NCBI GenBank assembly: GCA_012932295.1
Contig: JAAONU010000002.1
Location: 35,461,521-35,525,520, forward strand
Reading direction: 5' to 3'
DNA: 64,000 nt
From: Cyclina sinensis
Taxonomy: Eukaryota > Mollusca > Bivalvia > Venerida > Veneridae
Part shown: piece by piece, positions 1-10,832 of the stretch
How the letters are laid out: every line of letters begins with the position of its first letter
Position numbering within the stretch: the first letter of the stretch is position 1
Position numbers and translations under genes: made by a program
The notes under the pieces: model-generated
What the model was told of the DNA's origin: nothing
What the model saw: the letters and a program-made list of their open reading frames with translations, nothing else
Database searches by the model: none

Positions 1-1590
1 TTGTAGGTAGGTTAATTTGCATAAATCCCATAGTATGAGGCGTGATTTATGGACATTTGATAATATATGGAGCAGACACAAATTCCTGCTTAATGTACAT
101 GCCATATTATTCGTCTTTAAACAATATCAAAATGTAAAAATCAGGTAAACTTCCATTCCAGTGAAACCAATGTTATAACAAATATCACCTGAATTCCCTA
201 CATTGTTACTACACTTACTCAACATGTGTTGTTTATGACGTAATCATCTAGGCACAAGTGAGGAAGTTTAACACAACTTGTAGAATGATGAGAGGAGCAT
301 TTTTATTGCATCATTAATATTTTTAACAGAAGCATGGAAGAAATTGGAATATTTATTAATGACATTCATCACTAAGGTAAAATTGCAACCAGTTGTACCA
401 GCAAAAAAGTTGAATTCAATTATGAAAATTGAGTAGTAACCGCATTATTTTTTTAAAGTTATAATTTGTAACATGATAAATTATATAAGTTTGCCTTTAT
501 TGTGTTTCTGCATTTGCGGTTTATTGTTGTTTTTATACTTTAAAACGGACACTTAATGCGCAGTGTAATTCTACATTACGGCCTCGAACAGAAGGGATAA
601 ATCTACGTCACAACCAAAAATAGCAGCGGAAACTACCGATGTTGTGACAGAAACTTCCGATCATCAAAAAAACGATTTTTTTTTGTTGTTGTCAAAAGCA
701 GTATTTTATTAGTTCTGTAATTAAAGAATTGTAATCCTTACGTTATGATTATTTTAATAATCTTCTCAAAATTACTGTATTTCAGTTTGGTCACATTTTA
801 TCCGCGTTGAGGAAGGTCGCTTTCGTGTGTTGGTAATTCCAAGAAAACCCGTTCTTGGTAATTGACCGTCTTCTTATTAATATATCCTTATTATACTTTA
901 AATAGCACGACTGTTTCTGGTCATATATCAAATTATTTGACTAACACGCAACCAAACCGAAAATAAAGAAGGGAAGTTTTTTTTAAAAAATAAATAAATG
1001 AATTTTTTTATGGCGAAAGTCTCAAAACGTATACAGCTTCTGTCTCTCTTTTTAGACACTGCTCGGCTTTTGTGAAAGGTGCGCCTTCGTCAACAGTCGT
1101 TAGTCTTTTCTAGTTTACATTAGCACAACATGTCATGTGAGCTTTTGTGATCTCCCATCGTTCGTCGCTCGTTGTCAATTATTTTGCCTGAAACGTCTCC
1201 CTCTAGATATTTTTTGACAGTTGATAAAACTTGGATATAACAATGATATTTGTTGCATAAAAAGGTATGTCCAAAACAACAACAGCAAAACAGATCATAC
1301 AAAGTCCCATGTTCAGGTATTTTTTATTTCGAACAAAAATATGCTAGAAAATATAAAAATTCATTGGCGTATTGCATTTGCACGAATTATTTTTTCTCAC
1401 ATTACATAAACGCGGTAAATGACCGACCGGCTATATTCGTAAGCCGTGGATAAGCCGTGGAACCTTGTGTTTAACGAGTGATTGTTACAAAATTGGGACC
1501 ACTTTTATCCGAGGTCTATACGAATGCGCTTGTCTTTTTACCATTGTTCTTTCTGCACATGTTATACGATTTTATGGTTCACCTGTCTTG
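1..1590. other. AT-rich non-coding stretch, nothing recognised
   Basis: I see no reading frame with family-like motifs, no RNA gene and no clear tandem repeat here. The short open frames are what AT-rich DNA gives by chance. A stretch near 50-90 (AATATATGGAGCAGACACAAATTC-like) loosely resembles bases near 3440-3465, so part of this may be dispersed repeat, but the match is too short to support a call. Confidence 0.5.
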
Positions 1591-2203
1591 ACAGATTTTA
1601 AAATCATTGAAACCAACAAAAGAAAACGATCTATATTAATTGAGAATTTCACGTTTCGCCTAGATGAGTGATGAAAAATGGTCTCCTTTCCTGGATATGT
1701 ACAAACAAAACCTGTAAACCCATGAATGCTGACTGCACATCGATAGTTCCAATACGTCCAGACCGCACACATCTTGCCGTGGGAAGTAAGAATAAGAAGA
1801 TATAAGTACCTGATCATCCAAAATCATCAGTTCTGTACTGCAAACATCTGATGTCAAAAGACCTCAAGAGGATTGCCGTTGCATTGTTTTACCCGGAGAA
1901 AGTAGTTTCTTGTATAACTTAAGAACCGAGATAATGTACATTCAACGCCTGAAAGTATTGGCGTATCAACCAACAGAGAAGAAGCATCTTCTGAATGATC
2001 GCGACAATAAAAGTGGTATTTTCAACGCGACGTACTTGAACTACCTTTGTTCTGTGAAGGGAATTTTCATGGATGGTACTTTAAGCTATACAGCATTCAT
2101 GGTCTTTAGAACGGCCACTACTTACCTTTGGTGTTTTCGCTTCTTGCAGGCAAGACTGAACGCTCTTATGGGAGTTTTGTCTGGCATGTGCGATGAAAGG
2201 TAG
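1591..2203 (+). mobile_element. Decayed FLYWCH-MULE transposase relic
   Basis: A broken coding relic of a Mutator-like (MULE) transposase with an N-terminal FLYWCH zinc finger. At 1591-1665, frame 1 reads DFKIIETNKRKRS...FTFRLDE, the usual start of a FLYWCH domain. The frame then shifts, and 1677-1802 (frame 3) continues with LLSWICTNKTC and, later, an RTH that would supply the histidine, giving the W-x-C-x4-C...H pattern. After a gap, 2070-2094 (frame 2) reads KGIFMDGTLSYTA, a typical MULE 'DGTF' block. Frame 1 from 2095 gives IHGL, a stop at 2107, then NGHYLPLVFSLLAGKTERSY, and ends in a stop at about 2194. At least two frameshifts and several stops make it non-functional. The domain order is established for animal MULEs; the assignment rests on motif reading only. 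Terminal inverted repeats were not found. Confidence 0.72.
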
Positions 2204-2849
2204 TTGTATATAGATATTTGTATATAAATATAGATTTTGAAAAGTCTCTGTATAATGCCGTAAGAACCGGCGTCCAACCTTACCCCCTGTGATGTGGGCT
2301 GCATGACGAGAAAAGAACAAACAACAGCGCGGAGTCTTTCCATGTCCACTTCAATGCACAATTCTATATGGCTACATTCTTCACTGGGGTTGATACGTCG
2401 GAGAAAATATTCAACTAGTACGTACACCGCAGACGCCGGTTTCCAAGCAAAGGGTAGACACTGGGTCGTTTGAAATGCTGATGTCTGCTAACAGATGCCA
2501 TGACGCTTGGGAGATCAGTCAGATGGACTTAATTCAACTCGTGAGTTACCGCTTTGGTGCAAACACGAACCTGTTAAAGTGTACATAAAAATGTGTAGAT
2601 GTAGATGTTTTAAAGAAAAAAAGAAAAAATCTTTCTTGCTCAAAATCCTACTTCCATCCCCCGTAGTGAGCAAAAGGTAACAATGTAAGGCGTAATGGTT
2701 AATAGCGTACACACTGGCTAACAGAGAAGGTTATTCGCGCATATGTAACCTAAATTTTTCTTCGCATGTGTAATAAATTTGCGTAAAAGACATTATTTTT
2801 TGTTCATCATGTTGATATTATTAAGGGTAGAAAAATGCAAACATTAAAA
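2204..2849. other. Non-coding stretch, nothing recognised
   Basis: No protein-like reading frame continues from the transposase relic, and no tandem structure is evident. It may hold the decayed 3' part of the MULE element, but no motif supports this. Confidence 0.4.
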
Positions 2850-3410
2850 ATTGTTAAAAGTAGTACCTAACATAGTTGCTTATATAGTTATTTTGACGAC
2901 TTATATACTTTTAATTTGAAAGAAAGCATTTAGAATAAAATTGAGTCTTCTAAAGCCATATTGTTATATTTATTTTACGAATTGAAAGGTTACTGTTTCA
3001 GAATGATATTTAAATGACGTTTAAAAAACAGTTTCAAAAATATGAGAAAATGTAAAACGTCAAAGTTGTCCTGACGTTTTCTTGACACGGACTTCCTGTC
3101 GGACAGATACTTGTATTCCAGATATTTATGTCAGCGATTATCTAGAAAATAAACAGGCAGTTTTGAGTTTTTAACAAGAGAAGAAATAAAATTTTCAATG
3201 AAAAATTGGGGGGGGGGGGGGGGGGGGGGCGGGGGTAGAAAAGTAAGGAAAACGGTTTTTGAAGCTCTGATAGTGCCCCCTATTCAATTCAGCTCATTTA
3301 AACAAGTCTGAGAAAAGATCACAAAATAATTTATTATTAAATAGCCAGATAACAGACTAAAAAATACAAAACACGTTAAATTAATGCTTATTCATCTTTA
3401 ATGCCGGGAA
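2850..3410. repeat. Diverged dispersed duplication, copy 1 (pair with 18095-19165)
   Basis: Several blocks match 18095-19165 in the same order and orientation. Examples are ACTTATATACTTTTAATT near 2900, ATGAGAAAATGTAAAACGTC near 3042, GACACGGACTTCC near 3084, and the block around 3300-3360 (ACAAGTCTG..AAAAGATCACA, AATAGCCAG). This copy lacks about 300 bp present in the other one (18611-18910) and carries the poly-G run instead of an A-rich patch. It is either an interspersed repeat family or a segmental duplication; two copies cannot decide between these. Confidence 0.7.
3209..3235 (+). repeat. Poly-G homopolymer run
   Basis: Twenty-one consecutive G, one C, then five G. It sits inside the duplicated block where the second copy has A-rich sequence. 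Such a run could fold as a G-quadruplex. Its exact length in an assembly is unreliable. Confidence 0.95.
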
Positions 3411-3703
3411 TCTTAGAGATAGTAAACATCTGAGGAATATTTATGGGAGGCCAGACACAAATTCTACAGCTTACTGTAGAGACACTTCGAATTTAAGCAC
3501 AGGAAGATAATACCTTTTTAAAAAAATGATGGGAGACAGTTACAACACACGAAAGTTTCTACATGAATATGAATAGAAAGTTTTCTGGAAATGAACCTTA
3601 AGTATTAATATCATCTGCTTATCAAAATTTGCACAACCAAAAAAAGCTAGTTCTACTTATCGAAAAAGGTCAAATTTGCTAACAATATATCTGTTTTACA
3701 CAG
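3411..3703. other. Non-coding stretch before orphan exon
   Basis: AT-rich DNA with no recognised motif. If 3704-3926 is a real terminal exon, this is intron; the last bases (CTGTTTTACACAG) look like a pyrimidine tract and acceptor. Confidence 0.35.
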
Positions 3704-3926
3704 GCTGGATAGTGGCTGTCCACATATTTACTTTGATCGAGATTCAAAAACTGCGACTAGAACCAGTAAATACAACATAGTATTCCAGTACACACCCCAA
3801 TACAATCCAGAATTTGACAAAGAAACAGAACAGAAGGAAGACGGTGAAGAAGAGTTTAAAGTTGAAGACACGTCTAACCTACCGAAAATCATATTTACAA
3901 ACATTGAAACTAAGCTTAATGACTGA
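3704..3926 (+). CDS. Putative terminal coding exon of an unidentified gene
   Basis: Following a plausible acceptor (TTTTACACAG at 3694-3703), the frame starting LDSGCPHIYFDRDSK runs open for about 74 codons to TGA at 3924-3926. Its composition is protein-like rather than random: an acidic, charged middle (DKETEQKEDGEEEFKVED) and a tidy end, PKIIFTNIETKLND. The first base at 3704 completes a codon begun in an upstream exon. The frame stays open back to a TAG near 3647, so the acceptor is plausible but not proven. I recognise no family. No upstream exon is visible, because the nearest coding-like DNA is a transposon relic; the upstream exons may lie left of the window, or this may be the 3' end of an unidentified element. 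There is no strong poly(A) signal immediately after the stop. Confidence 0.4.
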
Positions 3927-4268
3927 GACAAAAAGAAGAAACCATTCATCGCTTATTCTACTGTGCTTCGGAAGCGGCCTGCGATTTTTCTTCTTCTAAA
4001 TGAATACTTTACGCTGCTTTGTGACAAAGAGGAAAGAAATCATGAAATAAGAGTCCTTTTACACACTGAGGTTGTTGCTAGGAATTATCTCCGATAAAAG
4101 GCTGCTTCTTAATACTCGTTTAAGACTTTTATTTCGAGGACGTGTCAAAGAACTGGGTGACCTTTAAACACTAAGTGTGATTTCGACATCTGGCGTGGTT
4201 GTTGTACGTGACACGTCGTCTTGATATGCTGAACACTTGTACTTAACTGCCTGGACGGTGCGGGTTTA
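3927..4268. other. Non-coding stretch, nothing recognised
   Basis: It would be the 3' UTR and flank if the preceding exon is real. No clear AATAAA is seen close to the stop. Confidence 0.35.
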
Positions 4269-4292
4269 ATATGCCCTCCTTCGGGGGCATAT
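4269..4292. repeat. Short palindrome of the ATGCCCCCGAAG end family
   Basis: ATATGCCC and GGGCATAT face each other around a short centre (TCCTTCGG). The arms match the ends of the longer repeats at 10833-11226 and, more loosely, 41061-41914, as if two element ends abut with the interior lost. Confidence 0.65.
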
Positions 4293-4588
4293 AATGATGT
4301 TGTTTAAGAATAAGAAAAAACGTTAACAATTTAACAATCTCTTATTAAATTAATTTAGAAATTATTTTCCGTAATACCTCATTTGATAAAATATATTTGC
4401 AGACTGAAGCTACTCTCTCTCTCCTGATTTAGTTTATCCATGTTTTTGTTTTATTTTAATTTTATTGTTTGTTTGTTTTCTTTTCTTTTCTTTTTTGAAA
4501 ATGTTCCGAAAAGAGGTTTCAGAAATTACTAAAATCATTATCATAATCACAGTGTTCCATATAAGCAACGGACACAATCGTCATTTTA
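4293..4588. other. AT-rich non-coding stretch
   Basis: Low-complexity T-rich DNA (TTTTATTTTAATTTTATTG, TTTTCTTTTCTTTTC). No gene seen. Confidence 0.5.
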
Positions 4589-5310
4589 ATGCTGCTGATT
4601 CACAGCTGTGTTTGTCTTAAGGATAGTGTCACACAAACAGAGGTATTACGTCGAGTAGAAGGAAAGCAACAGGTTAAAATTCAATATGTACAAGTGACAA
4701 TGTATGCATCCCAACGCAATGTATGCCTCGTTAATGATATATCTGTGACTGTTGACAACTCGGAGATTAAGCCATCAACTTGTGGTAGATATCTCGGAGC
4801 ACTACTTGATTCCAGGATGGACATGAAACAGCATGTAGACATGGTTTGCCCATCTTGTTAGGAACGTATGGAAAACTCACATAGGACAATACTGTCAACC
4901 AACTCTATTGTGAATTCTCTTGTTACATGGAGGTTACACTGCTGCAATGTACTTCCTCGCGTCGTTCAAAAGACAATTTTAAAACGAACTCCAAAATGTT
5001 CAGAACACTGCAGCTCGTCTTATTACTAGAACGTCCCAGTACAACCACATAAATACTAATCTTAATGAGCTACATTGGTTACACGTGTACTATTGAATTT
5101 AGTACAAAATTCATTGCATGGCCATTTACCAGTCTGCATGAGAAAATTGCTACAGATGTATAAACCGTGTGGAAAACTCAGATCAAAAAATATTTATTTG
5201 ACTCTGAAAATTCCAAGAAGCCGGAGTCAGAGATTCTAAACCTCTTTTTAAGTTAAAAGGTCACTGAAAACACATTTATTCATAAAGTTTTATGGAACTA
5301 ACAATGCATT
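4589..5310 (+). mobile_element. Non-LTR retrotransposon (CR1/L2-like) RT C-terminus relic
   Basis: Conceptual translation in shifting frames gives the C-terminal part of a reverse transcriptase of the CR1/L2/Jockey group. GRYLGALLDSRMDMKQHVDM lies at about 4780-4840, which is the typical 'LGV-x-xD-x-xL-x-x-x-xH' block. NVQNTAARLITRTSQYNHI and LNELHWLHV follow at about 4997-5085. A LKTHLF/IKFYG-like end is near 5258-5300. Stops and frameshifts (for example TAG at 4859) break it at several points. The endonuclease domain and RT catalytic core are not seen upstream, so it is 5'-truncated, as is usual for these elements. No tail microsatellite is obvious. Confidence 0.72.
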
Positions 5311-6174
5311 AATATCAAGTAAAAGTGCTAGTATCTAGTACAGGATCTATGAAACCGTCTCTGTTATATTAAGAAACAGCCACAGTTTAAACTTTTTTAA
5401 CATCGATTGCAGTAATATCTTGATGAATATGCATTATTATTTTATGTCTTATAATTACGTACAGATTAAGTCGGATACTTAAAATAATACCCTATGGAGA
5501 TTCTAGGTTTGTTTATGTCTTAAACGAAGTCTGTGTTTTAATTGTACATTTATTTTTAGAGCTGTGCACAATACTTTTAGCCTGTGTTCATTCGTATTAT
5601 TTATGAAAAAGTGCAGTTCATATCAGATATAATAATAATAATAGCATTCAAGTGTTTATTGTGTGAAATCCTATTTTATTATATACAATAGCAATACATA
5701 TTAATACATCGATTACCATCATAAAATGGAAACCCAAAATTTTCTTTATATCATATACCAATTTATTATACCTATATAGCCTAATGTGATGTCACATGGT
5801 GTTTTTTCAATCTATCATCCTGGAAATGAATTTCACCCGGTCAATATGTTTTTTCGCAATATTCCCCAGGCGCGAATAATCTATATAGACTTAAGAAAAC
5901 GTAATGTTCTAGTTCTCTCCCCTGGCCGCTCTGCGCTGCGTGCCTCAGACGCTTGCAATGTGCACTGCAGTGTATAAAGCGCCTTGCAATGCAGACAAGC
6001 TGACCAAACGACTTGATAACACAGACTTACCAAACGACAATTGATGATAAAATGGCAAATTCTTCGTCAGCAACCAAATTTGCAAAAATAAATGATGAAC
6101 ATCTTGGTTTGGTATAATAAAAAAGTAATAAATGTCTCTCAGGGTAATAGTGCATATGAGCAACCCTTGAACTG
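5311..6174. other. Non-coding or decayed element DNA
   Basis: AT-rich. The right part (from about 5790) may belong to the 5' end of the following gypsy element, but I could not recognise gag, protease or an LTR. An open frame on the minus strand (6289-5945) overlaps the start of the RT relic and has no family-like motif. Confidence 0.4.
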
Positions 6175-6234
6175 AAATAACACCTCTGCTCCGCCTCGGT
6201 TGAAGACCTTTAGCATGAATAATTCGAAAATCTA

Positions 6235-6720
6235 ACTCTCCTCTGGCCTCACCAGTAGTATTGTGTCTTTTTTTAAGAGTGTTGACCACATGAAATTGAA
6301 TATGAAAACTGTCAAAGATAGTTACGCACTACCTAGAATTGAGGATATTCTTCATTGCTTACATGGGTCACGTTCGTTTAGTACGATAGATAAAAAGTCT
6401 GGGTATCATCAGGTGGGAATATAGGAAATTCATAAAGAAAGAAACGCATTTGTATCATTTACCTTCATTTGCCTTGGTGGTCTTGCCATTTTTAGTTCAA
6501 CATTTGAGGAGCATTTGGAAAAAATGCATTTAATAATAGAAAGGTTAAAGCAGACAGAAATAAAGATAGCGCCAGAGAAGTGCCATTTCCCGGAACAAAA
6601 GGTGTAATTCTTAGGTCATGTAGCTGGGTCTGATGAGGTTGAAACAGACCCTGAAAAATGTCCCAAGGTAAGAAAATTCCCTGTTACCACCAACAAATTC
6701 AGATCAGTTAACGTCATTTC
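6235..6720 (+). pseudogene. gypsy reverse transcriptase fragment
   Basis: Reads IIRKSNSPLASPVVL near 6213-6257, ALPRIEDIL near 6325-6352, and FSTIDKKSGYHQV near 6377-6415. These match the RT palm entry and the catalytic-Asp strand of Ty3/gypsy. The region that should hold the YxDD box is missing: after a FVSFTF block at about 6451 the sequence jumps to STFEEHLEKM (about 6499). FLGHVAG at 6608 marks the thumb/connection start and is preceded by an in-frame TAA at 6605. Frameshifts lie between the blocks. Confidence 0.82.
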
Positions 6721-7230
6721 TCGCATTGGCGGGATATTACAGAAACTTTATAAAGTACTCCAGGGGAATTGCAAATCCCTTTTCTGATTTTTTTGCCGCC
6801 AACATCTTTAAGGTTCAAAACAGAAAAAAGTACCTTGAAGTTGGAACAATAGCACCAGTACTTGGTTACCCGATATTTGGATACCAATGTGAACTACATA
6901 TTGATACAAATTGGCCTGGACTGGGTTATGTATTATATTAAGAACAAGATGGTTTAAAACGAGTGATTGCATATGTAAGTAGGGATTTAACTAAAAGTGA
7001 GAAAAAAACTTGGCTTTTATGTTGGATTTGTAGAGACTATCTATACTTCTTTGTTAACACTGAAAACAATCCTTTAACGTATATTTTGTCAAGTCACAGG
7101 ACAGAGGTGGGTATCACAGTTACTTGATTTCAATTTTGCCATTGTGCACCGTCCTGGCTTAAGGAATACAGATGCTGGTGTAATGTCTCGTTATCCAGAA
7201 GTTGACAAAAATCAAGATCAAGACTAGGTA
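6721..7230 (+). pseudogene. gypsy RNase H region fragment
   Basis: AGYYRNFIKYSRGIANP (from 6729) is the conserved connection between RT and RNase H. LHIDTNWPGLGYVL (about 6897) holds what should be the first RNase H aspartate block. VSRDLTKSEK, NPLTYIL and RPGLRNTDAGVMSRYP (about 7150-7198) follow in order. Stops (for example near 6940) and small indels interrupt it. Confidence 0.8.
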
Positions 7231-7529
7231 AATATTGAAAAAGAAACGGTACTTGCTGTTTATAACAGTTTACAGCTATCTTCACCGATTATTAAAGATT
7301 TGCCTAATCAGTCACTAGATGCTTCTGATCCAGATCAGGTTATGGTCTAGATTTAATTAAAATTCTGAGGTAGTTATCTGGCTAGGAATCGTCATAGATG
7401 AAAGATTTTCTAAGAAAACAATCATTTCTTGTCACAGTGGACATTTGATTATGTCTAGGCAGTTTCATGTTTATTTTAAAAGGGGGATTGTTGTACAGAG
7501 AGATTGTGAATAAAAGTGAAACATTCCAA

Positions 7530-8440
7530 CATTTGGTATTGCGGTCTTATTACAGAAAATATCATTTACGCGGTGATATGGGTCACCCCGGCAGCAGGGA
7601 GCGTACTATTTCATTAACTTAAGAAAGATTCTATTGTCCAGCTTATATTGTAGTTACATCAAACTCAATTTTCTTGCGCCAGGTGTTTGCGCAGAAAATC
7701 TGCAACCAATATAAAAGCTCCACTTCGTAACGACCATTTTACCAAATTTGCTATGGCAGTGCTGACATGGAACCAAACTGCTAAACCTACAGCTAAATTA
7801 CTTTTGGACCACTTTATTTACTATTATGGTGTACCAACAAAACTGTTGTCTGATCAGGGTAAAAATTTTGACTGTGAATTCGTTCATGACCACTTCTTGT
7901 AAACTACTTGGAATTAAGAAAATAAGAACTTCTCTATACCATCCTCAGTGTAATGGAATAGTTGAACGTTACAACAGAACTTTGCTCAGTATGATAGGAA
8001 CTCTAGATCAGGATGATGTAGAAAATTGAAAAAAAAAACTCCCGTCTCTTTTCTCGCTATGAGTTGATGTTCGGTAGAAAAACCCAAATTGGCAACTTGC
8101 ACTGCATTTCAGCTAATTACATTAAAGATCTGAGAGAGCAGATGCAGACAGTCAAAGATATAGCCAATATAAATTATGAAAGGGCACATCAAAAACAGAA
8201 ATGCCATTTTGACAACAGCCAAAAGCGGCCATGTTTAGTATTGGAGAAAAGGTATTAGTTCGCAATTTAACATGTTCTGGTCCTCACAAACTTGCTGATA
8301 AATATTAACAAGAAGTGTATGAGGTTGCAAGTTAACCTCAAAGTAATATTCACATGTTTGTAATCAAAAGTGAAAGTGGTAGAAAAAAGAAACTTCATCG
8401 TAACCATTTGTTTCTTTTGAAGGAGGAAGACAAGGTTACA
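7530..8440 (+). pseudogene. gypsy integrase fragment
   Basis: YRKYHLRGDMGHPGSRERTI near 7551-7610 and C-x2-C near 7679-7690 form the HHCC zinc-binding module. The core follows with DHFTKFAMAVL (about 7735), GVPTKLLSDQGKNF (about 7828-7869, second catalytic Asp) and, after a frameshift near 7900, YHPQCNGIVERYNRTL (about 7938-7985, catalytic Glu). The segment between KAPL and RNDHF is shortened, and the usual first catalytic Asp is not seen. A C-terminal GPHKLADKY...EVYEV and KKLHRNHLFLL block (about 8279-8420) is the usual gypsy integrase tail. Confidence 0.85.
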
Positions 8441-8900
8441 GAGAAAAAGAATGAATCTGTAGACGACAGTAAGATCAGCATAAGTAGACCTGTACCTAAA
8501 CAGCGTAGTTTTTCATAGAGGTCTCCAGAACTGGTAGTCACTCAAAATGTTCTACACAGTGAGGATTCCATTTACTCTGATGATGATGTTACCAGTCATA
8601 GACAACTTGAGGATACACGACCGGTCATAGAAAAGTCATAGAAAGTATTTAAAATGATAGAGAAGAAGTTGATTTTGAAAGCAATGAAACTTGACAGTCG
8701 ATACCTTTAGTGGTTTCCGAGGCCAGTCAGCCTGATCAGGTAAGTGTGGAGCATATAGGTGAGCATGGTTTAGAACAACACCCTCAACCACAACTAATTC
8801 CACCAAGGAGGTCCATACGGGAACGGAAAAGCCAGCTTGGTTTAGTGAGTATCACAATGGACAACAGTAAGCAGTTTCAAGATTTTAGATTTACAATAAC

Positions 8901-10019
8901 AGAACAGAAAATTTATAGAAGATCTTTTGAAAATTGCTGCCAATCCAGATACTTGATGAATTTCATAAGTTTAATAATTTACGTAGCAGTAATATAACTG
9001 AGCTGTTTTTAATTTAGCTTTTATTAGTTTAGTAGATTCTAGACTGTGTTTAGTATTTCAAAGTAATCAGATTAAAACTGAAGTCCACTTATGACGATAG
9101 TATACATCATGTGACTTGCTCTCAAAAATAATGAAGACAAATTACGTTATTTATTGTGAAAGCGTTTTTACAGACGTACGTGTTTGTAATCTCAACAATC
9201 ATTAATTGAATAGTAATGTCAGTTGGTTATTACTTAAACAAGAAATGAATTAAAATAGTGTTTTTATTATGCGATATGTTAGTATTAGCCACATTTTTTA
9301 TCATTTACTATTAGGTGTCATTGTAAAGTGTTCATAGTTTATTCAATTTATCTTAATTTATGCATTTTGGTACTACACGTCATTTATCAATAGGGATTTA
9401 TAAACCCATGGAGCTGAGTGTTGAATTTATCCATTCAAATATTTGAAAGTTTATACATGCACATTTATTCACCTAATTTACTTAAATTTCCCTTCCCTTA
9501 CGTTCCCGATGTCTGCAGAGTTCTCAACATACATCTAGTGGGTTGATTACATTTTCTGTATTTTGTTTTGTGAGTTTTCTGTTTTCGTTCCAAGCTTCCT
9601 TCTCACTTACATTTCCTTTCTATTTGCATGTCATCTAGGTGTGTTCTCCTGCTTCACTAACACGTGCGCAACGTAAATGTAATGCAGTCAATGCTAATAC
9701 CTTCTCCGTGGAATAAGAAAAGTAAGAAGAGAAATATCTGAGAAAATATTTATATAATTACGTGTAATTTAGACAGAGGAAAAGATGAAAAAAAACATTA
9801 GTTTCTATATCTAGGGAACAAACCTGCATCAAAACATGTCCTTGCTAGATATACATGTATTGAGAATATTGGGTGTGTTTTTGGGTGGAGAAAATTTATC
9901 TGACAAGGCGTAGGAATTTATGTAGTATTCTGTTTATCCTGTCACATTGTTACTGTTCACAGATTCTATGAAAAATTTAATTTTGTCATAAATTACACAC
10001 GACTCGATACAAAAACAGA
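8901..10019. other. AT-rich non-coding stretch
   Basis: Probably includes the 3' flank of the gypsy relic, possibly a decayed LTR, but I could not match it to upstream sequence. No gene seen. Confidence 0.45.
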
Positions 10020-10195
10020 GCGGCGGATCAATGGTCTAATAGTTATAAGCTATGCTAGTAATCCAGGGGTTGCGAGTTCGATTCCCTGAACCTCTATCCA
10101 CTAGATAACTGTCTTTTACATGAGACATTTAACCGGGTTTTCCAGTATCAATTCACCTGAGCATGGAAAAAAAAGCTTGTAAATTCCATTTTAGA
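10020..10195 (+). mobile_element. tRNA-like SINE
   Basis: Starts GCGGCGGATCAATGGTCTAA, an A-box-like block. About 35 bp later comes GCGAGTTCGATTCCC, a good Pol III B box (GGTTCGANNCC type). A non-tRNA body follows (ACCGGGTTTTCCAGTATC, CACCTGAGCATGG) with an A-run. The acceptor ends do not pair, so it is not a working tRNA. tRNA-derived SINEs with this layout are known in bivalves (RUDI/V-SINE type); membership is not tested. Confidence 0.6.
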
Positions 10196-10475
10196 GAAAT
10201 TCTAATACTGCCTTTTTAGCGAAATGTATCTTCAAGATATTTTACATATTCCTTAAAGATATTGTTGTCTTTTTTCTAACTTCACAGTAGAATGGTCACA
10301 TTTTCATCCTTGTGTTAAGGAAAAGTCTTGTTTGTGCGTAGATAATTAAAAGAAAAAAATACTGGACACATGTTGTAGCCCTACGTATGATTGCATGTCT
10401 AACAGTACAACTGCTGTTCACGTAACCAATAAAAATAACACTTATTACAAGATAATGATGAAAGACAAATAATTA
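10196..10475. other. Non-coding stretch
   Basis: No recognised feature. It may include the 3' part of the SINE. Confidence 0.4.
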
Positions 10476-10720
10476 CAGCAGGAGTATTTCTTACAGTTCC
10501 TAACTTCTCCCAACAAATTTATGATCACTTTACAGGCAACCTGTGTATGTGGGTGTTTTATCCTATAAAACAGACAAAGTAATCAGAATACAGATTATAA
10601 TAATCCGAATTTTCTTACAATCTACAATAGTAAACATTTTATTATTACTATTATTATTATTATTATTATCGAAGTATTTTGAAATGTACTCATTTATTTG
10701 AACGACTCTCAAACTGAATA
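10476..10720. repeat. Diverged dispersed duplication Y, copy 1 (pair with 16310-16545)
   Basis: Shares with 16310-16545, in order: ATTTATGATCACTTT, then a CACCTGTGTGTG-like block, TCCTATAA/TTCTATAA, CAGACAAAGTAATCA/CAGATAAAGTCATCA, CAGATT..TAATA, AATTTTCTTACAA/AATTTTCTAACAA. This copy contains an (ATT)n patch at 10641-10669. Confidence 0.6.
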
Positions 10721-10832
10721 TAAGTACTAAATAAAGTAGATTTCAAAAAAATATGTGGCGGCTCAAGATTAACAAGAACTTTCGACTTTTTTTGACAACG
10801 TGTTATAGTCCTGAAATGTTATGAATATGTTC

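Larger units (their letters stand above)
6175..8900 (+). mobile_element. Degenerate Ty3/gypsy retrotransposon pol
   Basis: The blocks occur in canonical pol order: reverse transcriptase, RNase H, zinc-binding integrase N-terminus, integrase core, then an integrase C-terminal block. The last part ends in an RRSIRERK-type tail near 8803. Many stops and frameshifts, plus at least two internal deletions, make it inactive. The deletions remove the RT YxDD region and the first integrase aspartate region. I could not delimit LTRs, a primer-binding site or a polypurine tract, so the outer borders are approximate. Confidence 0.85.

Noticed and set aside
5945..6289. 114-codon minus-strand frame
   Set aside because: It overlaps the plus-strand RT relic, whose motifs are clear, and shows no family-like sequence.
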